Assembly: GCF_007754425.1 (NCBI RefSeq)
Contig: NZ_CP037452.1
Coordinates: 6,241,164 to 6,305,163 of the forward strand
Source of the DNA: Gimesia fumaroli
Lineage (GTDB): Bacteria > Planctomycetota > Planctomycetia > Planctomycetales > Planctomycetaceae
Direction of reading: 5' to 3'
Length of the DNA stretch: 64,000 nucleotides
The notes under the pieces were generated by a model. That model had not been told where the DNA came from. It saw only the letters and a list, made by a program, of their open reading frames with translations, and did no database searches. Below, one piece after another: positions 34,902-43,037 of this stretch (positions are counted from its first letter, which is position 1; every line of letters begins with the position of its first letter). The position numbers and the translations under genes are program-made.

Positions 34902-36227
34902 ATGACCAGTTCACGCATCACCCGTCGCGAAGCTCTACAGACGACCGCCGCTCTGGGAGCCGGTCTCTGGCTGGGGAGTTCTGCTCAACCGACGCGGGCG
35001 GCCGCGAATGAGAAACTGAATGTCGCCGTGATTGGGATCGGCGGGCGGGGATCAGCGAACCTGAGTGGGGTCGGGAAAACCGAAAACATTGTCGCGCTGT
35101 GTGATGTCGATGAAAAGCGAGCCGGGAAAGCGTTTGAGCGGTATCCCAAAGCGAAAAAATATACCGACTACCGCCGGATGCTGGACGATATGGAAAATCA
35201 GATCGACGCCGTCGTGGTGAGCACACCCGACCATACACACTTTCATCCGTCGATGATCGCGATGACGATGGGCAAGCATCTCTACTGCGAAAAGCCGATG
35301 GCCCATTCCGTCTGGGAAGTGCGCGAGATGACCAAACTCGCCGCAAAAAACAAACTCGCCACACAGCTCGGCATGCAGCGCCACGCACTCTCGAACATGC
35401 ATCGCGCCGTTGAACTGATTCAGTCAGGCGCGATCGGCGATGTGAGTGAAGTTTACAGCTGGGTCAGTTCCAGTCGTGGCATGCCAGGACAACCAGTGAA
35501 AACCGTTCCGCCGCCCAAAACACTCGACTGGGATCTATGGATCGGCCCCGCAAAGTTTCGGCCATATGCTGTGAATAAAAAAGGAGAGGGCGCACTGGCA
35601 CCATACAACTGGCGATTCTGGTGGGATTACGGCACCGGAGAAACCGGCAACTGGGGCTGTCATATTCTGGACATCCCATTCTGGGCGCTCGATTTGAAAT
35701 ACCCAACCCGCGTGGATGCCTCTGGACCGAAACTCGACGCCGAGCAGACGCCCCGCGACATGCAGACCAGCTTCGCATTCCCCGCCAACGATAAACGGGG
35801 CGCGATCAAGCTGCACTGGTCACAGCAGAAAGGGGGCCCGGCGATTCTGAAAGAGAAGGGACTCAAACTCAAAGGAGCCAACAACCTGTTCATCGGCTCC
35901 AAGGGAATGCTGCTGACCGGATTCGGCTCATTGAAACTGTTCCCCGAAAAAACATTTGCCAACTTCAAAGCACCAGAGAAATTCATCCCCGATTCCCCCG
36001 GCTTCTATAAGGAATGGACCGATGCCTGCAAGGGAGGTCAGCCGGCAACCTGCAACTTCGACTATTCAGGACCACTGTCCGAAACCGTGCTACTGGGCAA
36101 CACCGCCTTTCGCGCCGGCGGCGGCTTCGACTGGGATGCATCCACGCTGACCGCAAAGGGGAACGACAACGCCAAACAATATCTGTTCTCAAAGTTCCGT
36201 AAAGGCTGGGAAGAGTTCACGAGTTAA
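34902..36227 (+). CDS. Tat-exported Gfo/Idh/MocA family oxidoreductase
   Basis: 441 aa. Tat signal ITRREALQTTAALGAG, an intact Rossmann motif NVAVIGIGGRGSANL (about residue 42), EKP motif YCEKPMAHSVWE, and a C-terminal domain with NWGCHILDIPFWAL. Substrate unknown; sugar or polyol oxidation in the periplasm is the usual guess. ATG 34902 is chosen because GAGGAGATTCAAT precedes it and the Tat motif follows at once. Same architecture as the gene at 2849-4156, but with a complete cofactor motif. Confidence 0.87.
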   Translation: MTSSRITRREALQTTAALGAGLWLGSSAQPTRAAANEKLNVAVIGIGGRGSANLSGVGKTENIVALCDVDEKRAGKAFERYPKAKKYTDYRRMLDDMENQIDAVVVSTPDHTHFHPSMIAMTMGKHLYCEKPMAHSVWEVREMTKLAAKNKLATQLGMQRHALSNMHRAVELIQSGAIGDVSEVYSWVSSSRGMPGQPVKTVPPPKTLDWDLWIGPAKFRPYAVNKKGEGALAPYNWRFWWDYGTGETGNWGCHILDIPFWALDLKYPTRVDASGPKLDAEQTPRDMQTSFAFPANDKRGAIKLHWSQQKGGPAILKEKGLKLKGANNLFIGSKGMLLTGFGSLKLFPEKTFANFKAPEKFIPDSPGFYKEWTDACKGGQPATCNFDYSGPLSETVLLGNTAFRAGGGFDWDASTLTAKGNDNAKQYLFSKFRKGWEEFTS

Positions 36228-36254
36228 TCGAAAATGAAGTGAGCAGAATGGTTT

Positions 36255-36383
36255 ATGATGCAACGTCGCACACGAATCGGAATATTTCTGATCTGTGCGA
36301 TTTTGCTATTTCTGGTAATCCATTTTCTCTATGTCTTCTGCGCGGTTTTTTTCCAGCATCAGCGATGCCAATCATCGATTTAA
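36255..36383 (+). pseudogene. Membrane-anchor ORF, probably the displaced N-terminus of the next gene
   Basis: ATG 36255 opens a 42-codon frame containing RRTRIGIFLICAILLFLVIH, a membrane anchor or signal, and stops at 36383. It overlaps the 36331 gene in the -1 register. Moving one base at the T7 run (36346-36352) would join this anchor to the 239 aa protein, which lacks any signal and has no ribosome site of its own. A real small membrane protein is the alternative. Confidence 0.45.
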
Positions 36384-37050
36384 TGCTTACCGGAATTTGC
36401 TGTTTGATTTCAACACGTTGAATTACATCAATGATCAAAATGATCATAGTTTTGAGGTGTGGGAATCCGGGAGTTACGCAATGGCTCCTCTGAACCGGAA
36501 AGACCAGGGCGGTAAACCACTTTACAGTTGGCGGTTTGCGGAATACCTAACCTGGCCTGTGCCGCTTCCCCATGATCTCCACTGGACTGTAAAGGAATAT
36601 CAACACTACAGAGAATCGGTCTCGTTGTATTTGTTTTGCAATGAGGGAGAATCAGAGACCTTTGTGTTCGCGATGGGAGGACCGGACACTGCCTTTGACC
36701 AGACCAATCCAACGCTGGTGAAATCCTTACAAGAAGATCTGATTCTGTTTGCAGACGTGTATCAAAGTAAGACGCACTGGATGCAGCCGGGGGATTTCAA
36801 TGTAGAAACGCTGCCTGACCAAATCAATGTACCGGGCGGTCTGGGGTTAGAAGACTATCCCGGCTTTTTCGTCTGTTTTGTGGATGGCCAGATCTGGTGG
36901 TTGAGTGACGAGACTCCTGTCGGGATCGTCAAACGCTTTTGTACGATTACCGGTGCCCGCAAAGCAGATCGAAAGATTCTGGAACCTTATTGTCGTGAGA
37001 TATACCAGGCCAATAAAGAGCATCTGATGTGGCTAAATCAATCTCGTTAA
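36331..37050 (+). CDS. Protein of unknown function, possibly frameshifted at its 5' end
   Basis: 239 aa, no recognised family. Rich in aromatic residues (SWRFAEYLTWPVPLPHDLHW, GFFVCFVDGQIWWLSDE), suggesting a compact beta-rich domain. ATG 36331 has no Shine-Dalgarno sequence, a stop lies five codons upstream, and a membrane-anchor frame overlaps it (36255-36383). The intact ancestral product may have been about 270 aa with an N-terminal anchor, starting at 36255. Follows the oxidoreductase gene by 100 bp. Confidence 0.55.
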   Translation: MSSARFFSSISDANHRFNAYRNLLFDFNTLNYINDQNDHSFEVWESGSYAMAPLNRKDQGGKPLYSWRFAEYLTWPVPLPHDLHWTVKEYQHYRESVSLYLFCNEGESETFVFAMGGPDTAFDQTNPTLVKSLQEDLILFADVYQSKTHWMQPGDFNVETLPDQINVPGGLGLEDYPGFFVCFVDGQIWWLSDETPVGIVKRFCTITGARKADRKILEPYCREIYQANKEHLMWLNQSR

Positions 37051-37078
37051 GCCCCAAACCAAGACTCTCTCTTGTCAT

Positions 37079-37104
37079 TGAGCGGAGTTAATAGCCACCG
37101 GTTT
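37079..37104 (+). repeat. Repeat family A, degenerate left arm
   Basis: TGAGCGGAGTTAATAGCCAC followed by CGGTTT resembles the family A arm with several changes in the centre. The right arm is not recognisable. Confidence 0.35.
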
Positions 37105-37224
37105 CACGAACGTCTATTCACACACAACGGTGGTGTCTGGTAACACAAACGCTGGTGGTTTTCGGACCGGCCTGTTCGTTGTCCGGTCAACGAGCGAAAA
37201 GCCTGACTTGAACCTGTTTCTCTC

Positions 37225-37248
37225 AAACACTACAAAAACAGTGTTTTT
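37225..37248 (+). terminator. Weak terminator hairpin
   Basis: AAACACT/AGTGTTT stem (7 bp), 8 nt loop, followed by T residues. It is 175 bp past the 36331 gene. Confidence 0.4.
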
Positions 37249-37360
37249 CCGCCAGTTTTAACGCTTTTGAGGGTGTTGGCATGGGCTTTGCGTCTCTTCT
37301 CTACCGTGGCAAGGAACAAACCACATCTAGTCAACAAGAAACAAAACGGAAGGAAATGAA

Positions 37361-38563
37361 ATGTTACGCCGAAGTATAAAAGTGATGGCAGCTGCTGCTG
37401 TCTTTGGAATCAGTCCTGCATTATTGACTGCTCAGTCACCTCTTGATGGAGCCGCTGGGAAAGTCGGAGCAGGCGTTGAAGCGGGTGCCCAGGTTACGCC
37501 GAAGGCCGATGCACCACAGGTACCACTGGATGGGGCAAAGCAAAACAAGGGTGTCAAAGGGAACCTGAAATCAGAGACGGAACTGAAATCGAAGTCTCAA
37601 CTGAAACCAGGTCAAAAGCTGGATAGTCAGCTGGACACAAAAAACAAACTGGATGCCGATGCCAAAGCAGGCAATAAGCTGGATGCAAATCTCGATGCGA
37701 AAAGTAAAACCAAGGGGAAACTAAAAACTCCCAGCCGAACACCTCTGAACGATCAGAAAAGCAAGATTGAACAGGAACGAAAAATCGGTCCGACTGATGG
37801 AGCGATCAGAAAAGGTCTGCCGCAGACTGGCAAGATGAAAAAGCAAGTCCGCGAAGGTGTGAACCAGGTTCGTGACGGACAGAAGGGAATGCAGAAGCGT
37901 CTTCGAAATACTCCTCTGCCTCCCGATGGTAAGCGTCAAACTTTCCAGGGACAGGGACGAGTCGAGATCGACGACATGGTTCGTCAGGGAACGGCCCACC
38001 TGGATATCGACGACGAAACGCGTGCTCGCTATCGTCACCACAACGGTCACTGGTGGTTTAAAACTGAAAACGGTCAATGGTTAATTGATAACAATGGCCA
38101 ATGGGAACCGTTTGACCCAGTCACCTATCGTGAGCCGAACCGTCCTATGAACCAGGAATTTCAGGGGCAAGGACAGTTTGAAGGAGACTTCCAGACTTAC
38201 TCCGATGACGGTTACTACTACGATGACAGTGACTACTATTACGACAACGGCTATGGAAACCGTGGGTACCATCGTGGAAACGGTTACTACGGGAACCGGT
38301 ATTACAATTACCGCCCCGGGTATGGTAACCGGAACGGTTATGGCAACCGAAATGGCTATAATCGATACGATCGTCGCTATGATCGTGGATCGCGAAACCG
38401 CGGACACTATAACGACCGAGGTCAATGGTCTTCAGGATACCGTGGTCGGATGAATAATGATCGTCGTCAGGGTGCTGCCATTGGAGCTGAAATTGGTGGT
38501 TCCATCGGTGGAAACCGTGGCGCAGCAATCGGTGCGGGAATTGGTGCTGAAATCGCTGACTAA
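37361..38563 (+). CDS. Secreted low-complexity protein with C-terminal glycine zipper
   Basis: 400 aa. Signal peptide (about 1-24); a Lys/Asp-rich region (about 55-125) of KLD and KSK repeats such as GQKLDSQLDTKNKLDADAKA; a Trp-containing middle (HHNGHWWFKTENGQWLIDNN); a Tyr/Asn/Arg/Gly-rich tract (about 290-365); and a C-terminal glycine zipper GAAIGAEIGGSIGG that repeats once. Glycine zippers insert into or stack on membranes. Likely outer-envelope structural protein. ATG 37361 follows GGAAGGAAATGAA. Confidence 0.65.
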   Translation: MLRRSIKVMAAAAVFGISPALLTAQSPLDGAAGKVGAGVEAGAQVTPKADAPQVPLDGAKQNKGVKGNLKSETELKSKSQLKPGQKLDSQLDTKNKLDADAKAGNKLDANLDAKSKTKGKLKTPSRTPLNDQKSKIEQERKIGPTDGAIRKGLPQTGKMKKQVREGVNQVRDGQKGMQKRLRNTPLPPDGKRQTFQGQGRVEIDDMVRQGTAHLDIDDETRARYRHHNGHWWFKTENGQWLIDNNGQWEPFDPVTYREPNRPMNQEFQGQGQFEGDFQTYSDDGYYYDDSDYYYDNGYGNRGYHRGNGYYGNRYYNYRPGYGNRNGYGNRNGYNRYDRRYDRGSRNRGHYNDRGQWSSGYRGRMNNDRRQGAAIGAEIGGSIGGNRGAAIGAGIGAEIAD

Positions 38564-38639
38564 TTAAAAATGGAATTGCGTTAAAAGGAAAAATCCTGAT
38601 CTGCAATACTGAAGTGCCGACTAAAGTATTGCAATCCAG

Positions 38640-38677
38640 GCAGACCAACAGAAGGCCCTCTGTTGGTCTGCTTTTTT
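38640..38677 (+). terminator. Strong rho-independent terminator
   Basis: 13 bp stem (38640-38652 with 38659-38671), 6 nt loop, six T residues. It ends the glycine-zipper transcript. Confidence 0.9.
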
Positions 38678-38732
38678 ATGCGCGGTACGAAGTGGAAGCA
38701 TTCGATCGGTGATCTAAATATCATCCCTGATA

Positions 38733-38808
38733 TGAGCGGAATGGCGCTAGCCACCCTTTGTGATACAGCAACCCAACTCACAACCGGCGGCTAGCGCCGA
38801 CCCGCTCA
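38733..38808 (-). repeat. Repeat family A, complete copy 2
   Basis: 76 bp imperfect palindrome with the same two arm variants as copy 1 in reverse order, so it is the same element inverted. G-U pairs form if the - strand is transcribed. It sits between the terminator and the Fae-like gene. Confidence 0.8.
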
Positions 38809-38920
38809 TCAGTGGTATGCGTACAATGACGTTTGTGATAGTAGGGGCCTTCCTTGTACGTTTCCTGATGATCGAGTAGTCTAAAGCTCAACTTTAATTC
38901 TAACCTGCAAGGAGTCTTCA

Positions 38921-39469
38921 ATGAGCGATCGAATTATCATGCGTACTGGCGAAAGTCTTGTCGCCGGTGGTCCCCCTTTTACTGCTGCCGAACCGGAAGT
39001 CGTCATCGGAGAGCTCGACGGACCAGTGGGAACGGCGATTGCCACGCTCACCGGCGGTCAATCGGCGGGACACTCGAAAGTCTTTGCGATTTTGAATACC
39101 GACATTCAAGTCCGGCCCGTCACGTTGATGGTCAGTAAGGTCACCGTGAAGAGCAGCGCTTACACGAATATTCTGATGGGAACCGTCCAGGCCGCGATTG
39201 CCAATGGTGTGCTTGACGCTGTCCGAGCCGGCGATCTTCCCAAAGAAAAAGCAAACGATCTGGGCATCATCTGTTCGGTCTGGCTGAATCCGGGTGTGGC
39301 CAACGATGAAAACCTCGATCACAAAGCATTGTTCGAGATTCACCGCAAAGCCACCGCGCAAGCGATTCACAAAGCGATGCACAATGAACCGTCGATTGAC
39401 TGGTTGCTCGAACACCAGGACGAAATCACACATAAGTATTATCAAAAGGGTCTCGACGGCACCCTCTGA
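38921..39469 (+). CDS. Formaldehyde-activating enzyme (Fae) homologue lacking the catalytic His
   Basis: 182 aa, Fae length and fold. Fae condenses formaldehyde with tetrahydromethanopterin. The alignable landmarks are GESLVAGG at the N-terminus, QVRPVTLMVSKVTVKS, and a C-terminal half matching the VQDAVA-EG pattern (VQAAIANGVLDAV). In characterised Fae the catalytic His lies in the segment after GEALVGDGN (AHIDL); here that segment reads PPFTAAEPEVVIGEL with no His. It may be one of the planctomycete Fae paralogues with another function. ATG 38921 has an ideal AAGGAG. Confidence 0.8.
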   Translation: MSDRIIMRTGESLVAGGPPFTAAEPEVVIGELDGPVGTAIATLTGGQSAGHSKVFAILNTDIQVRPVTLMVSKVTVKSSAYTNILMGTVQAAIANGVLDAVRAGDLPKEKANDLGIICSVWLNPGVANDENLDHKALFEIHRKATAQAIHKAMHNEPSIDWLLEHQDEITHKYYQKGLDGTL

Positions 39470-39532
39470 TGCCGCGAGAATCAATACGGCTGCCCCTGTT
39501 TCGCTTCCCCTTGATTTTGAAAGTCCGTGAAC

Positions 39533-41260
39533 ATGAATCGCTCGCATGTCATTTCTTTCTGTTTGTTGCTCTGCGCCGTTCAAACTCTGATGGGGGCCGA
39601 AAAACCGACGGTTCTCAGCAAAACAGTGCAGGTCCCGATGCGGGATGGCGTGCTGCTGGCGACCGACGTGTATCAGAGCCCCAACGTGAAACAGGCACCG
39701 GTCGTCTTGATGCGAACGCCTTATAACAAAGCCCGCGCCAAAAAAGCTGCCGAGCGATTTGCAGAGGCCGGCCTGATTGCCGTCGTGCAGGACTGTCGCG
39801 GGAAGTTTGAATCGGAGGGAATTTTTTATCCCTACGATAACGAAGGACAGGATGGATTTGACACGATCGAATGGCTGGGCAAACAACCATGGTGCAACGG
39901 AAAGATCGGCATGTGGGGCGCCTCATATGTCGGCGCGACACAATGGCTGGCGGCAAACGAACATCCGCCGGGACTGGTAACAATCGCACCGACGGCCACC
40001 TTCAGCAGTTTTTATCGCAACCTGTATCTGGGTGGTGCGTTGCGGATTTCGCTGATCGCCCGCTGGGCATCTGGCAATTCTCAGAAACCGGAAGGCGCTG
40101 AAGTCACCCAAGACTGGCGGGGTACGCTGCTACATCTGCCAATGAGCGAAGTTGACAATGAAATTGGCTGGTCGATTCCCTGGCTGGAAGGCATGCTGAC
40201 GCACCCAGAGCACGATGGTTTTTGGAACCGGACCGAGCTGACCGACGACATTGTTGATCTGAAACTGCCGATGCAGCATATCGTCGGTTATTACGATTTC
40301 TTTTCGCGCGAATCAGTCAACAATTTCACACGCATGCAGCAAGAGGCCCGCGATCCGGAAACGCGTCGACAACAGCAATTGATTCTTGGTCCGTGGGATC
40401 ACGGTTCCATCGGCCGATCGAAAGTGGGCGATGTTGATTTTGGTGAGAACGCGGTGATTGATGCGGCAGGAGAGAATCTGAAATGGTTCGAACGACGTTT
40501 ACTGGGCAAACAGCCGGAGCAGGACCGCGCAGACGTTCCCGTACGATATTTTTCGCTGGGAGACAATGTCTGGTTTAACGCGACCACCTGGCCGCCACAG
40601 GGTTTTACCGCAACGTCCTTCTATCTGCATTCGAACGGCAAGGCGAATACCAGTGACGGCGATGGCAGGTTGGATCTCTGTCCGTCAACCACCGATGAAG
40701 CAGCCGACCGCTTTCAGGCTGATCCCAACGATCCCGCGCCCGCCTGTCCGGTGACGGACAAACGCCCGCTGATTTCAGCGACCTGGGCCCCCGTGGATCA
40801 GCGTCCTATTGAAAAACGAAACGACGTGCTGGTTTATACGTCGGAGCCATATACGGAGCCGCTCTCGTTCGCCGGCAATGCGCAAGCGAAACTCTTCGTC
40901 TCGGCAGATACGCCCGATGCGGACTGGGTGGTCAAACTGATCGACGTGCATCCCAACGGCTTTTCGCAAAACCTGGCGGTAGGAATTCTACGCGGCCGCT
41001 TCCGCAATTCCGAACAGCAGCCCACACTTCTCAAGCCGGGCGAAGTCTACGAGATCACCGTGGACCTCGGCCCAATCGCCGCCCAGATCGGCAAAGGACA
41101 CCGGCTGCGGGTGGATATCTGCGGCGCGTATTTCCCGCTGTTTGATCGGAATCCGAATTCAGGCGAAGGACCGTTCGGGAAAGACACGAAAATATCGACC
41201 GAACGCGTGTATCACGATGCAGTGCGGCCATCGCAGATTATTTTGCCGTGCAAGCAGTGA
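39533..41260 (+). CDS. Secreted CocE/NonD-family (peptidase S15-like) hydrolase
   Basis: 575 aa. Sec signal (MNRSHVISFCLLLCAVQTLMGA), then an alpha/beta-hydrolase with the nucleophile Ser in MWGASYVGATQW, GIFYPYDNEGQDGFDTIEW before it, and a His in LGPWDHGSIGR; a C-terminal jelly-roll X-Pro dipeptidyl-peptidase domain ends IGKGHRLRVDICGAYFPLFD. It could hydrolyse esters, acylated substrates or X-Pro peptides. ATG 39533 is preferred to the GTG two codons earlier. Confidence 0.85.
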   Translation: MNRSHVISFCLLLCAVQTLMGAEKPTVLSKTVQVPMRDGVLLATDVYQSPNVKQAPVVLMRTPYNKARAKKAAERFAEAGLIAVVQDCRGKFESEGIFYPYDNEGQDGFDTIEWLGKQPWCNGKIGMWGASYVGATQWLAANEHPPGLVTIAPTATFSSFYRNLYLGGALRISLIARWASGNSQKPEGAEVTQDWRGTLLHLPMSEVDNEIGWSIPWLEGMLTHPEHDGFWNRTELTDDIVDLKLPMQHIVGYYDFFSRESVNNFTRMQQEARDPETRRQQQLILGPWDHGSIGRSKVGDVDFGENAVIDAAGENLKWFERRLLGKQPEQDRADVPVRYFSLGDNVWFNATTWPPQGFTATSFYLHSNGKANTSDGDGRLDLCPSTTDEAADRFQADPNDPAPACPVTDKRPLISATWAPVDQRPIEKRNDVLVYTSEPYTEPLSFAGNAQAKLFVSADTPDADWVVKLIDVHPNGFSQNLAVGILRGRFRNSEQQPTLLKPGEVYEITVDLGPIAAQIGKGHRLRVDICGAYFPLFDRNPNSGEGPFGKDTKISTERVYHDAVRPSQIILPCKQ

Positions 41261-41294
41261 CTGCATTTTGGTGGTTGACTGAATACACTTCGAT

Positions 41295-41759
41295 TCAGTT
41301 ATTGGGAATCGGCACGACTTTCAGATTCACTTTGGATTCGTCAACAATGCTCAACACGTCGCGGCAGTATTCGTGGCAGTTGATGCAGGTATTCAGCGAG
41401 TGCATGTAGGAGTAGGTGGCGCCGTCGAGATTTTTTTCCTCGGCCATCTTTGCCAGTTTCTGTGCCTGCTTGCGAAGTTCCATGCGGTGATGCGCATAGA
41501 CGGGATCATTGTGAGACGCCCATTCGGTGGCGATGCAGATGCTGCCCAGCTCGGTGGCCCCCCGATGGATCTGGTCAAAATCTTTCGTCACCAGGCCGTT
41601 GGTGATTTTCTGACTGCAGGCGAGCTTGGCCAGCATCAATGCGCCCTGCTGGTCACTTTTTTCTTCTTCCGTCTTGCTGGTTTCGCTGGCGGCGGAAACC
41701 ACTCCCGCGATCAGGAAAACGACTGCCGTCACCAATAACCATCGTTGCGTCATGCTCAT
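41295..41759 (-). CDS. Exported cytochrome c'-like protein
   Basis: 154 aa. Signal peptide (about 1-23, IAGVVSAASE), then a helical body with one C-terminal heme-attachment site CINCH at about residues 131-135, the placement found in class II cytochromes c (c' type). The family four-helix pattern is plausible from the helices around HRMELRKQAQKLAKMAEE. Role in electron transfer or NO binding cannot be decided. ATG 41759 or 41753. Convergent with the hydrolase gene. Confidence 0.65.
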   Translation of the reverse strand: MSMTQRWLLVTAVVFLIAGVVSAASETSKTEEEKSDQQGALMLAKLACSQKITNGLVTKDFDQIHRGATELGSICIATEWASHNDPVYAHHRMELRKQAQKLAKMAEEKNLDGATYSYMHSLNTCINCHEYCRDVLSIVDESKVNLKVVPIPNN

Positions 41760-42076
41760 TTCTGGTCCTCGGAACGCGCGACAGACAGGCTGTAGCGCAG
41801 ATTAAGATGCCCTGTTTCAGGCGGCCGTGCCTGTTTTGCTTGATCCGTATAATCGGCCTAATACATCCTATCGGCTGTTGAGGTCCGAATTCTGAAACCA
41901 AGGGGCCAGAAAGACTCAAGAATTGTCTCAAGCAGCAGCATGGAGTTTGATTTGCGTGTAGATTTTACAATATGGAGCAGTGACTCGCGACTTGCTCAGT
42001 TAGATCGTGAGCGGAATGGCGCGAGCCGCCGGTAATCAGAATTGACCCATTTCACACCATCGGCAACCGACTGGCG
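41760..42076. other. 317 bp intergenic region
   Basis: Promoter region of the cytochrome gene plus a family A arm (42007-42033). No gene or terminator seen. Confidence 0.4.
42007..42033 (+). repeat. Repeat family A, left arm only
   Basis: GTGAGCGGAATGGCGCGAGC then CGCCGGT: the family A arm with one change in the core. No right arm follows. Confidence 0.55.
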
Positions 42077-42841
42077 TTACATCGTTTCTTTGATGCCGGT
42101 GCGAATCAGCCACCAGTTGACGGGGAAGGATGTCACAAAGCCACAGAGCATGGCGATCTGCATCATGAACCAGAAGATCGGGCTGGTCTTTGCCATTTCC
42201 GCACTCTCAAGTCCAAAGATCCCAAACAGACAGAGCCCCATCCAGCCATACATGCCGATCTGCCAGAAGGTCAGCGAGAGAGAATCGACTTTGAACGCCG
42301 TCACGAGTCCTTCCTTGAATCCCAGGTGCCGCATGGGAACGATGCTGAAATATTGGAACGCAACACCGAACAGCAGTGCCAGCACATAGTCAACGCCCCA
42401 GGCGAACCAGACGAGCGAGGCACCCGACAGGTTAATGACCGTCGGCACCAGAAAGTGCATTCCCCCTTCTGCAATGATATCGCCGACCGTGCAGCCGCTG
42501 CCGCAATGCGTCCCCCCCACAACCACGCTCTGCCAGAACGGTTTTTTCGGCATCGACGGCATTGTGTCGGCGTGTTGTTCGCTGTGGCCGTGCATCTGAT
42601 GTTCGCCGTGCATCTCATGCTGGCTGTGATTAGTGTGATCCTCGTGCGGCATGTCGTGCATGCTCATTCGCCCGAACCAGTAATAAATTAAAATCGCCAG
42701 TGGGCCGGCATACAGGGCCGTCAGCGGCCAGACCACATTCATGATCGCCATATGCTGGGGATGCCGAATCACATCGATCAAAAGCCAGAGCGAACAAAGA
42801 ACGGCGAGGACTAAAGAGACAGTCGCGATGATGGTCAACAT
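42077..42841 (-). CDS. DUF4396 multi-pass membrane protein with His-rich loop
   Basis: 254 aa, about six membrane helices. Between helices 2 and 3 lies a loop with 11 His within about 35 residues (starting MHDMPHEDHTNHSQHEMHG), a likely Cu, Zn or Ni binding stretch. DUF4396 features: GGTHCGSGCTVGDIIAEG and a C-terminal WWLIR. Function of the family is unknown; metal handling is plausible from the loop. ATG 42841. Confidence 0.78.
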   Translation of the reverse strand: MLTIIATVSLVLAVLCSLWLLIDVIRHPQHMAIMNVVWPLTALYAGPLAILIYYWFGRMSMHDMPHEDHTNHSQHEMHGEHQMHGHSEQHADTMPSMPKKPFWQSVVVGGTHCGSGCTVGDIIAEGGMHFLVPTVINLSGASLVWFAWGVDYVLALLFGVAFQYFSIVPMRHLGFKEGLVTAFKVDSLSLTFWQIGMYGWMGLCLFGIFGLESAEMAKTSPIFWFMMQIAMLCGFVTSFPVNWWLIRTGIKETM

Positions 42842-43037
42842 ATCAGAATTTCCCCGGTGCAGAAGGATATTGATTGTCAGACGGAAGCCGGAGCTATTCT
42901 AGTGATTCCCGGCAATCGGGTCAGTACCAAGTTTGCCTGTTGAAACGCAAAACCCTTCCGTTTGAGCCAGAGTCTGATAGAATCAATGCCTGAACTCCGT
43001 TGATTCTTCATCACGAATAAAAATACAGGAACCCACC

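Larger units (their letters stand above)
37051..37360. other. 310 bp intergenic region
   Basis: Holds a decayed family A arm (37079-37104), a weak terminator hairpin (37225-37248) and presumably the promoter of the glycine-zipper gene. No gene seen. Confidence 0.45.

Noticed and set aside
38081-38648. Two long - strand frames opposite the glycine-zipper gene
   Set aside because: They result from the repetitive Tyr/Asn/Gly codons read backwards, with no start signals.
41277-41298. Inverted repeat ACTGAAT/ATTCAGT at the convergent hydrolase/cytochrome ends
   Set aside because: A 7 bp stem without a T tract; too weak to call a terminator.
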